From positions 1-64,000 of the forward strand of contig CAZWJF010000010.1 of NCBI GenBank assembly GCA_964634325.1: a stretch of DNA of 64,000 bases, read 5' to 3'. Below, piece after piece: positions 26,149-35,119 of this stretch. The translations under genes and the position numbers were made by a program. The notes under the pieces are model-generated. The model was given only the letters and a program-made list of their open reading frames with translations, was not told the DNA's origin and did not search any database. Position 1 is the first letter of the stretch. Every line of letters begins with the position of its first letter. Origin of the DNA: JAJXWB01 sp964634325 (GTDB taxonomy: Bacteria > Pseudomonadota > Alphaproteobacteria > Rhizobiales > Beijerinckiaceae).

Positions 26149-26610
26149 GTGACCGACCCTACATTCCGCCGCGCCAGACGCGACGATCTGCCCGCCATCG
26201 TCGCGCTGCTCGCCGACGATGAAATCAACGGCTGGCGTGAAGATCCGCGCGAACCGCTGGCCTCCGGCTACATCGCCGCGTTCGAGGCGATCGACGCCGA
26301 TCCCAACAATGTGCTGGTCGTCGGCGAACTGGATGGCGCGATCGTTGCGACCGCGCAGATCACGTTCGCGCCCAATCTCACGCAGCAGGGCGCCTGGCGC
26401 GCGATCATCGAGGGCGTGCGCGTCTCCACGGCCATCCGGTCTCGCGGGCTCGGCGAGAAATTGATCGAGCATATGAACGCCCTCGCGCGCGCCCGAGGCT
26501 GCCCGTCGACGCAGCTCACCACATCCAAGCCGCGCGTGCGCGCGCAACGCTTCTACGAGCGCATCGGCTTCGTCCACAGCCACCTCGGCTTCAAGCGCGA
26601 ACTGACCTGA
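26149..26610 (+). CDS. GNAT-family N-acetyltransferase
   Basis: 153 residues in one GNAT domain. It starts VTDPTFRRARRDDLPAIVALL at GTG 26149; the acetyl-CoA binding region is IRSRGLGEKLIEHMNALARARGC near residues 98-120, followed by the C-terminal strand KPRVRAQRFYERIGFV. Cytoplasmic, substrate unknown; many such enzymes detoxify or modify amines. A 14-bp perfect palindrome (ACGCCGC/GCGGCGT) lies just after its stop, before the convergent MBL gene. Confidence 0.85.
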   Translation: MTDPTFRRARRDDLPAIVALLADDEINGWREDPREPLASGYIAAFEAIDADPNNVLVVGELDGAIVATAQITFAPNLTQQGAWRAIIEGVRVSTAIRSRGLGEKLIEHMNALARARGCPSTQLTTSKPRVRAQRFYERIGFVHSHLGFKRELT

Positions 26611-26623
26611 ACGCCGCGCGGCG

Positions 26624-27640
26624 TCAGAAATTGTCCTGCTCGGCTTCGAGATAGGCGAGGCTGACGTATTTGCCGATATTGCGGTCGAAGCCGGCTGTCT
26701 CGGCGGCGCGCGAGGAGACCCGCGCGTCCTTCATCACGAGGTCGAGCGCGCCCGCAAGCGGAACGCCGCGCTTCACCGCCTCGACGCAGGGTTCGTAGAT
26801 TCCTTTGAACAATTCGCGTTGCCAGGTCAAAACCGCCGCGCCGGCCTCGCCGTGGCCGGGAACCCAGATCTTCGTATCGCTGTTTCTCGCCAGCGCGTCG
26901 ATCGTTTCAAACGTTCCCTTATAGGAGCCGTCGTCCATATTGGCGATGCGGCGGTCCATCATGATGTCGCCTACGCACATCACATTGTCTTCCACGACCT
27001 CGACGCTGATGTCGTCGGGCGTATGCGCGACGCCGTATTTGTGGAACTTCAAAGTCGCATCGCCGAGCGACAGCGCAAATCCATGGTCGATGTCGCGATT
27101 GGGCGCGACGATGCGCGTCCCGAGCGTCGCGTCATGCGTCCAGCCGATCATGGAATCATGCCAGGACTTGCCCGTGGCGCCTGCGATCTTCTCTCGCGCG
27201 CCGGCGTGCGCGTAGATCGGCAGATCCTCGCCATAGGCGTCGACGAAGCCATGATTCCCGAGCCAGTGGTCGCCGTGATAGTGCGTGTTGACGATGCCGA
27301 CGACTGGCTTGTCCGTATGAGCGCGCAATTGCCGAATGGTCATTTCGGCGATCTGTAGCGATGCGCCGGAATCGACGACGATCACGCCCTTTTCGCCGAC
27401 GATGAAGACGATGTTCGACATCAGGCCCTGATTTTCGGGCGTTGGAAAACCGTCGGGCGCCTGCACGACGAAGACCCGACGGCTGATCTGCTTCAACGGC
27501 CGGTCCTTCACGGGCGGCCCCTTGATCGCTCCGTCCAGCGTCGCAGCGGCTTCCGCAGGCGCGACGCCTTCGCCGGTCGCCAGCGGCAGGCCGGCGATCG
27601 TGGCCGCGCCGGCCAACATTCCGCGCCGCGTGAGCCGCAT
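26624..27640 (-). CDS. Tat-exported metallo-beta-lactamase-fold hydrolase
   Basis: 338 residues. The N-terminus MRLTRRGMLAGAATIAGLPLA carries a twin-arginine-type motif and hydrophobic stretch, so it is probably exported folded. The MBL core has NTHYHGDHWLGNHGFV (the HxHxDH zinc motif, with tyrosine at the second position, near residues 118-125), GVAHTPDD, then a late GDIMMD and VPGHGEAG. This looks like a periplasmic MBL enzyme related to the quinoprotein-associated and SoxH-like group. No substrate is implied by the neighbours. Confidence 0.8.
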   Translation of the reverse strand: MRLTRRGMLAGAATIAGLPLATGEGVAPAEAAATLDGAIKGPPVKDRPLKQISRRVFVVQAPDGFPTPENQGLMSNIVFIVGEKGVIVVDSGASLQIAEMTIRQLRAHTDKPVVGIVNTHYHGDHWLGNHGFVDAYGEDLPIYAHAGAREKIAGATGKSWHDSMIGWTHDATLGTRIVAPNRDIDHGFALSLGDATLKFHKYGVAHTPDDISVEVVEDNVMCVGDIMMDRRIANMDDGSYKGTFETIDALARNSDTKIWVPGHGEAGAAVLTWQRELFKGIYEPCVEAVKRGVPLAGALDLVMKDARVSSRAAETAGFDRNIGKYVSLAYLEAEQDNF

Positions 27641-27707
27641 GCCTCCCTCCCCGATCTTGTTGGAGCGATCGTAGCGAAGCCCCGGAGCGCTCGCCAGCGG
27701 CGCGCGT

Positions 27708-28160
27708 TCAGCGCCGCGCCTTGAAGAAATCGCGCAGCAGGTCCGCCGCCTCGCTCTCCCGGATGCCGCCGTAGAGTTCCGGCGCGTGATGGCAGGTCGG
27801 CTGTGCGAAAAAACGCGGTCCGTGCTCGACCGCGCCCCCCTTGGGATCGCCGGCCGCCCAGTAGAGGCGGTGAATGCGGGCGAAGGAAATGGCGCCTGCG
27901 CACATGGCGCAGGGCTCCAGCGTGACGTAGAGATCGCAGCCGATCAGCCGCTCCGAGCCGATTTCCGCCGCCGCCCTGCGGATCGCCAGCAATTCGGCAT
28001 GGGCGGTCGGGTCGTGGTCGAGAATGACGCGGTTGTGGGCGACGGCGACCAGGCGCCCGTCGCGCACGACGGCCGCGCCGACCGGCGTCTCGCCGGCCGC
28101 CGCCGCCTCGCGCGCAGCGGCGAAGGCCGCCGCCATCGGATCTAGCTTTCCCTGTACCAT
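27708..28160 (-). CDS. tadA: tRNA-specific adenosine deaminase
   Basis: 150 residues. Converts A34 of the tRNA-Arg anticodon to inosine. Zinc and catalytic motif HAELLAI (near residue 53) and PCAMCAGA (near 83) are both present, and the family's N-terminal helix AAFAAAREAAAAGETPVGAAVV precedes them. A second in-frame Met at residue 9 (28136) is an alternative start. Only 27 nt separate its start from that of the divergent pseudouridine synthase, so their promoters must overlap. This matches the usual tadA-rluB arrangement in alphaproteobacteria. Confidence 0.9.
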   Translation of the reverse strand: MVQGKLDPMAAAFAAAREAAAAGETPVGAAVVRDGRLVAVAHNRVILDHDPTAHAELLAIRRAAAEIGSERLIGCDLYVTLEPCAMCAGAISFARIHRLYWAAGDPKGGAVEHGPRFFAQPTCHHAPELYGGIRESEAADLLRDFFKARR

Positions 28161-28187
28161 TCAGCGTCCAACCTGCTATCAGGCGCC

Positions 28188-29828
28188 ATGACCGAGAAAG
28201 ACAAACGACAGGGCGGCCGGCCTTTCAAGCCCGGCGCCGGAAAAGCCTCGCCCGGCGGCAAGAAAACTTTCGGACCGCGCAAGGGCGGCAAGCCGACGGC
28301 GCGCGACCGCAAGCCTGGTCCGCCGCCCAAGGCGCATGCCGGCGAGCGCATCGCCAAGGCGATGGCGCGCGCCGGCGCCTGTTCGCGCCGCGACGCGGAA
28401 GAGTGGATCGCCGCCGGACGCGTCGCGGTCAACGGCCGCACGCTGGAGAGCCCGGCGTTCAACGTGACCGCCGCCGACAAGATCACGATCGACGGCCGGC
28501 CGCTCGCCGCGCGCGAACACACGCGCCTGTTTCTGTTTCACAAGCCGCGCGGTCTGGTGACGACGGATCGCGACCCGGAAGGTCGCCAGACGATCTTCGA
28601 TTTTCTCGGCGAGCAGCGCCCCGATCTTCCACGCCTGATGTCGGTCGGCCGGCTCGACATCAACACCGAAGGGCTGTTGCTGCTGACCAACGACGGCGGC
28701 CTCGCCCGCACCCTCGAGCTGCCGCAGACCGGCTGGCTGCGCCGCTACCGGGTGCGCGCGCACGGCGAGACCGATCAGGCCGCGCTCGACGCCTTGGCCA
28801 GAGGCGTGACCGTCGACGACGTGGAGTACGCGCCGATCGAGGCCAAACTCGACCGCGTGCAGGGAGCGAACGCCTGGATCACGCTCGGCTTGCGCGAGGG
28901 CAAGAACCGCGAGGTTCGTCGCGTGCTCGGCTCGCTCGGTCTAGAGGTCAATCGCCTGATCCGCGTCTCCTATGGCCCGTTCCAGCTCGGCGACCTCGCC
29001 GAGGGCGCAGTCGAGGAAGTGCGCACCCGCGTGCTGCGCGATCAATTGGGTCCGAGCCTGATCGCGCAGTCGCAGGCGGATTTCGATACGCCCGCGCGCG
29101 AGGAAAGCGAACGCAGGCCACGCGCGCGCAACGACGAGCGCCCGCCGCGTCGCGAACGCGGGTCCGAACGGGACGAGCGTCGCCCGCGCCGCGAATTTGC
29201 GCCCCGCGAGGATCGGTTCGCGCCGCCGGATGAACAGAAGAAGGCGGAGCGGCCGAAGCCTGGCTCGCGCAAGCATGTCGGAACGCTGCGCGCCGAGCGC
29301 GAGCAGCGTATGAAGGAAGAGCGCGTGCGGATCGAGCGGCGCGAGACCGCCGATCGCAAGGGCAGGGCGGTCGTCGTCGAGCGCGTCGTCTCCACCGAGC
29401 CCAAGACGGAGCTCGAAAATCGCAACGCGCGACGTTTCAAGGCGGAGCGCGACGGCGACCGGCCGATGCGGCGCAAGACCCGTGATGGCGCGCCACAAGA
29501 GCGTCGCTTTTCGCGCGGCGGCGACGCGGAGCCTTCCGATCGGCGTCGCGAGCGTCCCCAATTCGAGAAGCGGGAAGGCGGCCGCGCATTCGCGTCGCGC
29601 GAAAACGCCGATGAACGAAAATTCGTGAAACGCGGTGGAGAAAGGAAGTTCGAGACACGCGACAAGGCGGGCGAACGTTCCTTCAAGCCGCGCGAAAAGT
29701 TCGACCCCGGCGCGCGAAAAGGGCCGGCGCGCGAAGGCGCAGCGCGAAAGGGCCCGCGTCGCGACTCCGCAGCGCCTCGCGGCGCGCGGCCTGACGGCGG
29801 CAAGCGACCGCCCCGCGGCAAGAAGTAA
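28188..29828 (+). CDS. RluB-type 23S rRNA pseudouridine synthase with long charged C-terminal tail
   Basis: 546 residues. An N-terminal S4 RNA-binding domain (RIAKAMARAGACSRRDAEEWI, about 53-75) precedes the RsuA/RluB catalytic domain, with the catalytic aspartate in VGRLDINTEGLLLLTNDGG. After about residue 300 comes a 245-residue tail made almost only of Arg, Glu, Lys, Asp, Pro and Gly, probably disordered. Such tails occur in alphaproteobacterial RluB homologues but are unusually long here. The tail may bind RNA or polyphosphate. The stop overlaps rsmD's ATG by 1 nt (TAATG), so the two rRNA-modification genes are coupled. Confidence 0.88.
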   Translation: MTEKDKRQGGRPFKPGAGKASPGGKKTFGPRKGGKPTARDRKPGPPPKAHAGERIAKAMARAGACSRRDAEEWIAAGRVAVNGRTLESPAFNVTAADKITIDGRPLAAREHTRLFLFHKPRGLVTTDRDPEGRQTIFDFLGEQRPDLPRLMSVGRLDINTEGLLLLTNDGGLARTLELPQTGWLRRYRVRAHGETDQAALDALARGVTVDDVEYAPIEAKLDRVQGANAWITLGLREGKNREVRRVLGSLGLEVNRLIRVSYGPFQLGDLAEGAVEEVRTRVLRDQLGPSLIAQSQADFDTPAREESERRPRARNDERPPRRERGSERDERRPRREFAPREDRFAPPDEQKKAERPKPGSRKHVGTLRAEREQRMKEERVRIERRETADRKGRAVVVERVVSTEPKTELENRNARRFKAERDGDRPMRRKTRDGAPQERRFSRGGDAEPSDRRRERPQFEKREGGRAFASRENADERKFVKRGGERKFETRDKAGERSFKPREKFDPGARKGPAREGAARKGPRRDSAAPRGARPDGGKRPPRGKK

Positions 29829-30391
29829 TGCGCATCGTCGGCGGCCGGTACGGCGGACGAAGCCTCAAGGGCCCGTCGTCGCAGGCGATCCGGCCGACGT
29901 CCGACCGGTTGCGCGAGACGATTTTCAACATCCTTGCGCATGGTCATGACCGTGCGGTCGAGAATGCGCGCGTCATCGACCTGTTCGCCGGCACGGGCGC
30001 GCTCGGCCTCGAAGCATTGTCGCGCGGCGCGCGTTTCGCGCTGTTCGTCGACGATGGTTCGGAGGCGCGTGCGCTCTTGCGCGAAAACGTCGAGACGCTC
30101 GGTGTCGGCGGGATGACGCGCATCTTTCGCCGCGATGCGACGAAACTCGGCGACGCGCCGCCCGGCGACAAATTCACGCTTGCGTTTCTCGACCCGCCCT
30201 ATGGCAGAGGATTGGCGCCGCGCGCCCTGCGCGCGCTGATCGAGGGCGGCTGGCTCGCCGACGACGCGCTGTGCGTCGTCGAGGAATCGATCGCGGAAGA
30301 AATCGAACTGCCGTCGATGCTGGAGCGGCTCGACCAGCGCGTCTATGGCGAAACCCAGATCGTGATCGCTCGCAGGAAACCGGCGCCGTGA
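29828..30391 (+). CDS. rsmD: 16S rRNA (guanine-966-N2)-methyltransferase
   Basis: 187 residues. SAM-binding motif I is VIDLFAGTGALGLEAL (near 49-64) and the catalytic DPPYG motif is near residue 121 (FLDPPYGRGLAPRAL). The N-terminus MRIVGGRYGGRSL is typical of RsmD. It shares one base with the preceding pseudouridine synthase stop (29828), forming a two-gene rRNA-modification operon. Confidence 0.92.
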   Translation: MRIVGGRYGGRSLKGPSSQAIRPTSDRLRETIFNILAHGHDRAVENARVIDLFAGTGALGLEALSRGARFALFVDDGSEARALLRENVETLGVGGMTRIFRRDATKLGDAPPGDKFTLAFLDPPYGRGLAPRALRALIEGGWLADDALCVVEESIAEEIELPSMLERLDQRVYGETQIVIARRKPAP

Positions 30392-30426
30392 CCGCCCTGC
30401 GTTAAGGGTTAACTTTATCCATGACC

Positions 30427-30442
30427 TTAACGCTTTGTTGAC
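30427..30442 (+). promoter_or_regulatory. CtrA-like binding site candidate
   Basis: TTAA-N7-TTGAC matches the alphaproteobacterial CtrA box (TTAA-N7-TTAAC) with one mismatch. It lies 54 nt upstream of the methyltransferase start. It overlaps the right arm (30425-30433) of a perfect 9-bp inverted repeat GCGTTAAGG / CCTTAACGC whose left arm is 30399-30407, with a 17-nt gap. Confidence 0.3.
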
Positions 30443-30495
30443 CCTCTTCGCCCGCGCGCGCAGCGTGCGTCCCATTACGGCGGGCGGAGGCTTTC

Positions 30496-31248
30496 ATGTC
30501 ATTTGTTTCAGACAGCGACTGGTGCAAATGGGGTCGCACGGATCCCTATTTCGGCGTCGTCAGCTTCGACGAATTCAAGGCGGACAGGATCGCCGACAAC
30601 CGCGACCGCTTCTTCGAGACAGGACAGCGCGAAATCGGTCTTGTCCTGAAAGACATCAAGTCCCGTTATGGCGACGCGGCGCGTCGCCGTGCGCTTGATT
30701 TCGGCAGCGGCGTCGGCCGTCTGGTCCTGCCGCTGACAGCGCATTACGACAAGGTCGTCGGCGTCGACATCTCCGAGGCGATGAACGCGGAGGCGCGACA
30801 GAATTGTCGCAAGTCCGGAATCGCCAACGCAGAATTCGTCATTTCCGACGACGAACTGTCCGGCGTCAGCGGCGATTTCGATTTGGTCCACAGCTACATC
30901 GTACTCCAGCATATTCCGGTCGAGCGTGGACTGGCTTTGACGTCGGCCCTGCTATCGCGCCTTGCGCCAGGCGGCGTCGCGTCGTTGCACTATTCGTTGC
31001 AGCGAACGCTCCCGCCGGCGCGTGCGCTCGTATATCTACTCAAGCATAAGATCCCGTTCGGGCGCGTGCTCATGAACCTCGCGCAGGGACGCGCGTGGGA
31101 CGCGCCGGCCATGCAGATGAACAATTATCCGCTGGTTCGCATTCTCCGCCTGTTCGAGGAACACGGCCTCGACGACGTCTTCATCGCGCCGGAATGGCAG
31201 GAGACGGCCTTGACCGCCCGCATCTATGGGCGCAAGGCGCAGGACTAG
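30496..31248 (+). CDS. Class I SAM-dependent methyltransferase
   Basis: 250 residues. Motif I is ALDFGSGVGRLVLPL (near 71-85), with VVGVDISEAM for the acidic residue, and a YIVLQHIPVERGLAL segment typical of small-molecule methyltransferases. The N-terminus has a short region (SFVSDSDWCKWGRTDPYFGVVSFDEF) resembling lipid or quinone methyltransferase relatives. Substrate unknown. Its stop codon overlaps that of the convergent MFS gene: TAG/CTA share CTAG 31245-31248. Confidence 0.8.
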   Translation: MSFVSDSDWCKWGRTDPYFGVVSFDEFKADRIADNRDRFFETGQREIGLVLKDIKSRYGDAARRRALDFGSGVGRLVLPLTAHYDKVVGVDISEAMNAEARQNCRKSGIANAEFVISDDELSGVSGDFDLVHSYIVLQHIPVERGLALTSALLSRLAPGGVASLHYSLQRTLPPARALVYLLKHKIPFGRVLMNLAQGRAWDAPAMQMNNYPLVRILRLFEEHGLDDVFIAPEWQETALTARIYGRKAQD

Positions 31249-32408
31249 GTTTTCGCGCGAGCGACGAAGGCGCCGAGCAGCGCCGAAACGACCAACGCGC
31301 CGGCCGCGATCAGAGACGGCATGGCGAAACTGCCGGTCGTTTCGCGCATATGGCCGGCGAGCGCCGGGCCGACGATTTGCCCGAGTCCGAAAGCCGACGT
31401 CATGATCGCCTGCGCGCGTTGCGGCGCCATGCGCGTCAGGCGCCGCGCCACCCCGAGCCCGATGGCCGTGATCGCCATGAACGTGCCCCCGAGCAGGATC
31501 GCGGCGATCACGATGGTCGTCGTCGATGGCGACACCACGCTGAAGGCGACGCCCGCGGCCTCGGCAAGGCAGGCGATGGAATAGGCGAAGATATCGGTCG
31601 TACGCATGGCGATCGCCGACCAGAAGACGATCGACGCCGCCCCTGCGAGCCCGACAATCGCCCAGATATACGGTTCGACCGATGCAAGCGCCGGCGTCTC
31701 GCGTACGATCGCGACGAGGAAGGTCGCGGTGATCACATAACCGAAGCCGAACAGGCCATAGGAGACGACGATCGCGAGCAGCGCCGGCGACAGACTCGCC
31801 GGCGTTTTCGTGCCGCCATGCGGCGTGGCGGAAGCAGGCGCGGGTTGCGGCAGCAGGACGAACAGGGCGAGCGCAATGAGCGTCGCCGCGCACGCATTGG
31901 CGATCCACATCGCCTTCCATCCGAAACCAGCGGCAGCCAGCGACGAGACGAGCGCGGAAGAGCCGGCGATGCCGAAACCGACGCCGGCGAAGGGCGCGGC
32001 TGACAGGCGCATACGTCCTGCGCGGACCAGGGGTTCGAGCGCCATGCTCGACAGGCAGACGATGACGAAGGCGCTGCCGAAACCGCCGACAAAGCGCATC
32101 AGCGAAAAGAAAGGGACCGAAGGCGGGACGGCCATGCCGGCGAGCGAGGCCGCGCCGACGAGCGAGCCGGCGAGAAAGAAGAAACGCGCATGTCTTTGCG
32201 TCGCTGCGCTCGCGCCCGCCAGCGCGCCGGCGAGATAGCCGAGGAAATTCGCGGCGGCGACTGCGCCCGCTGTGGCCGGCGTCAACGCGCCGTCGGCGAT
32301 CATCGCCGGGAGGATGGGCGTGTAGACGAAACGGCCGATGCCGAACGCCGCAGCCATGGCCAGCATGCCGCCGACGGCGAGTCGCGCGGGCGAGGCCGTC
32401 GCGCTCAT
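31245..32408 (-). CDS. MFS transporter, YbfB/YjiJ family
   Basis: 387 residues forming about twelve membrane helices in the inner membrane. The N-terminus MAAAFGIGRFVYTPILPAMI and the central LPQPAPASATPHGGTK cytoplasmic loop fit YbfB/YjiJ-type major facilitator proteins, putative exporters with no known substrate. The start at 32408 (MSATASPARL) is chosen because it lies just before the first helix; a GTG/TTG further upstream would add an Arg-rich segment. Divergent from the AMP ligase, with 159 nt between starts. Confidence 0.85.
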   Translation of the reverse strand: MSATASPARLAVGGMLAMAAAFGIGRFVYTPILPAMIADGALTPATAGAVAAANFLGYLAGALAGASAATQRHARFFFLAGSLVGAASLAGMAVPPSVPFFSLMRFVGGFGSAFVIVCLSSMALEPLVRAGRMRLSAAPFAGVGFGIAGSSALVSSLAAAGFGWKAMWIANACAATLIALALFVLLPQPAPASATPHGGTKTPASLSPALLAIVVSYGLFGFGYVITATFLVAIVRETPALASVEPYIWAIVGLAGAASIVFWSAIAMRTTDIFAYSIACLAEAAGVAFSVVSPSTTTIVIAAILLGGTFMAITAIGLGVARRLTRMAPQRAQAIMTSAFGLGQIVGPALAGHMRETTGSFAMPSLIAAGALVVSALLGAFVARAKT

Positions 32409-32552
32409 GGTGGCGTAGCTTTCCGGACGATCGTCTCCTCCCTTTTGCGCAAGCGCCCTGCTCAGCGATTGGCCGCTATTCCGCGAGCGCATCTTCGCAA
32501 GGACCGCGATTAGACATTATCCTTGGCGGCAGACCAAATGCGCAAGCGTCAT

Positions 32553-32558
32553 GGGAGG
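32553..32558 (+). promoter_or_regulatory. Ribosome binding site deciding a TTG start
   Basis: GGGAGG is a full Shine-Dalgarno sequence, 9 nt upstream of TTG 32568. No such site precedes the earlier in-frame ATG at 32538, so TTG 32568 is the preferred start of the AMP-forming ligase. Confidence 0.6.
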
Positions 32559-32567
32559 CGCGCTCAA

Positions 32568-34151
32568 TTGCAGAACGGACGACTTCTCCGCGATATCCTC
32601 GAAAGCGGCGCGCCGGCGGATGCGATGTTCATCTTCGACGACGGCCCCGTCACACGAGGGGACTTCAAGCGCAAGGTCGAACAGACTGCGGCGTGGCTCA
32701 CAGCGCACGGGATCGGCGCGGGCGACGTGATCGCCGTGTGGCTGGTCAACCGAGTCGAATGGCTGTCGCTGCTGTTCGCTGCGGCGCGCGTCGGCGCGAT
32801 CGTCGCCGCCGTCAACACGCGCTATCGCGCCGCCGACGTCGCGCATGTCGTCGGCCTTTCCGGCGCGAAGCTGCTGGTGCTGGAGCCGGGTTTCCGGTCG
32901 ATCGATTTTCCGGGAATTCTGGCCGACGTCGAACCGTCGTCGGTTCCAGAATTGCGCCAGGTCGCAATCGTCGGAGCCGGCGATATCGAATTGAATTGGC
33001 GGACGGTCAGGTTCGACGCTTTCCATCATGATCCGAAACCGCCCGCGCCGCGTGACGATGCGGATGCGCCCGTGTTGCTGTTCACAACGTCGGGCACCAC
33101 CAAGGGGCCGAAACTCGTCGCGCATTCGCAGAATACGCTGACGTCGCACGCGCAGAACATCGCCCGCGCGCTCGGGCTCTCGGCGCAAGAGCATTCGCTT
33201 CTCGCTATGCTCCCGTTCTGCGGCACTTTCGGAATGGCGAGCCTGCTTGCTTTCGTCGCCGCAGGCGCGCCGATCCACGTGCTCGACGCCTTCGACGCTC
33301 AACCGGCGTTCGACGCGCTCAGGCGCGCGCGGATCACGCATTCCTTTGGCTCGGACGAAATGTTCCGCCGCATTCTCGCGCTCACAGGCGAACAGCGGCC
33401 GTTCCCGCACGTGCGGTTGTTCGGTTTCGCGGCCTTCCAGCCGGGCTGGCGCGAATTCGCCGCTCTCGCCGCCGCGCGTGGCTTGCCGCTTCATGGGCTC
33501 TACGGGTCGAGCGAAGTGCAGGCCTTGTTCGCGATCGGGCGTGCGGACGTTGCTTTCGAAGACCGCATCGAATGCGGCGGCTGGCCGATGTCGCCCGAGG
33601 CGCGCGTGCGCGTGCGCGACATGGAGACCGGCGAGCTCGCCGAAACTGGAACATCGGGCGAGCTAGAGATCGCCGCTCCGTCGCGATTTCTCGGCTATTT
33701 CAAGAATCCGGCCGCCACGAGCGAGGCGACGACGGCCGACGGCTTCTTTCGCACCGGCGACATCGGCCGGATGCGCGCAGACGGATCGTTCGTCTATGAG
33801 ACGCGCGCCGGCGACGCCATGCGGCTCGGCGGCTTTCTGGTGGGGCCGAGCGAAATCGAAGACGAACTCAAGCATTGCGCGGGCGTCGCAGACGCCCAGG
33901 TCGTCGCGGTCGAGATCGGCGGTCAGGCGCGCTGCGCCGCGTTCGTCATTCCGCAGTCCGGCGCCTTGTTGAGCGCGGACGACCTCGTTTCACATGTGCG
34001 CGCGCGCCTCGCCAATTACAAAACGCCTGCGCGCATCTATTTCATCGAGGCGTTCCCGGTGACCGACAGCGCCAATGGCGTGAAGATCCAGCGCGCGAAA
34101 TTGCGCGCCATGGCGATGGAGAGGATCGCGAGCGAAGGCGACGGGCGCTGA
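32568..34151 (+). CDS. AMP-forming acyl-CoA synthetase / ligase
   Basis: 527 residues in the ANL superfamily. Seen: the P-loop-like A3 motif LFTTSGTTKGPKLVAHS near residue 170, the A5 region GLYGSSEVQ, the A8 hinge FRTGDIGRMRADG near 395, and the catalytic lysine in SANGVKIQRAKL near the C-terminus. It activates a carboxylic acid as acyl-AMP and then acyl-CoA; I cannot tell aliphatic from aromatic substrates. The start is TTG 32568 (see ribosome binding site). First gene of a plus-strand pair with the alpha/beta hydrolase. Confidence 0.85.
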   Translation: MQNGRLLRDILESGAPADAMFIFDDGPVTRGDFKRKVEQTAAWLTAHGIGAGDVIAVWLVNRVEWLSLLFAAARVGAIVAAVNTRYRAADVAHVVGLSGAKLLVLEPGFRSIDFPGILADVEPSSVPELRQVAIVGAGDIELNWRTVRFDAFHHDPKPPAPRDDADAPVLLFTTSGTTKGPKLVAHSQNTLTSHAQNIARALGLSAQEHSLLAMLPFCGTFGMASLLAFVAAGAPIHVLDAFDAQPAFDALRRARITHSFGSDEMFRRILALTGEQRPFPHVRLFGFAAFQPGWREFAALAAARGLPLHGLYGSSEVQALFAIGRADVAFEDRIECGGWPMSPEARVRVRDMETGELAETGTSGELEIAAPSRFLGYFKNPAATSEATTADGFFRTGDIGRMRADGSFVYETRAGDAMRLGGFLVGPSEIEDELKHCAGVADAQVVAVEIGGQARCAAFVIPQSGALLSADDLVSHVRARLANYKTPARIYFIEAFPVTDSANGVKIQRAKLRAMAMERIASEGDGR

Positions 34152-34221
34152 GCGCCGACCGCCGGCCGAACGCAAACCGTCCCGTGTCGCGCAGCGATTT
34201 TGAACGAGGTATGATTTCACG

Positions 34222-35109
34222 ATGACCGAACCGCAAAGCCGTTACTACATGTCGCAGGGATTGCGCCTGCACTACGTCGACTGGGGCAACGAAGACGCTC
34301 CGCCGCTCTTGCTCGTCCACGGCGGGCGCGACCATTGCCGCAGCTGGGATCGTATCGCGCGCGCCTTGCAGCCGCACTTCCATATCCTCGCGCCTGACCT
34401 GCGCGGACACGGCGATTCAGACTGGACCCGTGGCGGCGCATACAGCCTCACCGAATATGTGTACGACATCGCGCGTCTGGCGCGGCTCGTCGCGGATGCG
34501 CCGCTCACGTTGATCGGACATTCGATGGGCGGCATGGTTTCGCTTGTTTTCACCGGCGCTTTTCCGGATCGCGTCGCCAGATTGATCGTGCTCGACGGAG
34601 TGACTGTCTTGCCCGGCGCAAAGCGCGCGCCTGCGCATGAGCGGATTGCGAAATACGTGTCGCAGCTCGGCGAGATCGAAGGCCGCGAGCCGCACGTGTA
34701 TGGATCGGTCGAGGAAGCAGCCGCGCGCATGGTCGGCCGCAACGACAGGCTCGCGCCGGAACTCGCGTTGCATCTGGCGACCCACGGCGTGCGCCGGCGT
34801 CCGGATGGCGGGTTCGTCTGGAAATTCGATCCGTATCAACGAGCGATGGCGCCGCATCGTCTGTGGGCGGAGGATCATGTCGAATTGTGGTCGCGCATCT
34901 CGTGCCCGACGTTGCTGCTCGGCGCTGAAAAGAGCTTTCTCGACGACGAGAAGCGCGCTGGTCTGGCGAAGCTCTTTCCGCAAGCGCACGCGCAAACCAT
35001 AGCCGGCGCCGGCCATTGGCTGCATCACGACAAGCCCGACGAAGTTCTCGCCTCGATTTCCGAATTTCTCGGATTTTCGGAAGGCCGGTCTAGGGCCGCG
35101 TCCGCCTGA
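34222..35109 (+). CDS. Alpha/beta hydrolase
   Basis: 295 residues. A GHSMGGMVSLVF nucleophile elbow (catalytic serine near residue 99) and LLVHGGRDH oxyanion region are present, with the late histidine in GAGHWLHHDKPDEV near 274. The N-terminus DWGNEDAPPLLLVHGGRDHCRSW fits the haloalkane dehalogenase/epoxide hydrolase-like class. It lies 70 nt after the AMP ligase on the same strand and may act with it on an ester or thioester intermediate. No signal peptide, so cytoplasmic. Confidence 0.85.
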   Translation: MTEPQSRYYMSQGLRLHYVDWGNEDAPPLLLVHGGRDHCRSWDRIARALQPHFHILAPDLRGHGDSDWTRGGAYSLTEYVYDIARLARLVADAPLTLIGHSMGGMVSLVFTGAFPDRVARLIVLDGVTVLPGAKRAPAHERIAKYVSQLGEIEGREPHVYGSVEEAAARMVGRNDRLAPELALHLATHGVRRRPDGGFVWKFDPYQRAMAPHRLWAEDHVELWSRISCPTLLLGAEKSFLDDEKRAGLAKLFPQAHAQTIAGAGHWLHHDKPDEVLASISEFLGFSEGRSRAASA

Positions 35110-35119
35110 TCGGCGCGCG

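Noticed and set aside
26611..26624. ACGCCGCGCGGCGT palindrome between the GNAT and MBL genes
   Set aside because: Short, loopless and simple in composition; no regulatory position because both genes end there.
30402..30413. TTAAGGGTTAAC as a second CtrA box
   Set aside because: The gap is 3 nt, not 7.
34211..34221. Leaderless promoter for the alpha/beta hydrolase (TATGAT near its ATG)
   Set aside because: There is no -35 element at a proper distance.
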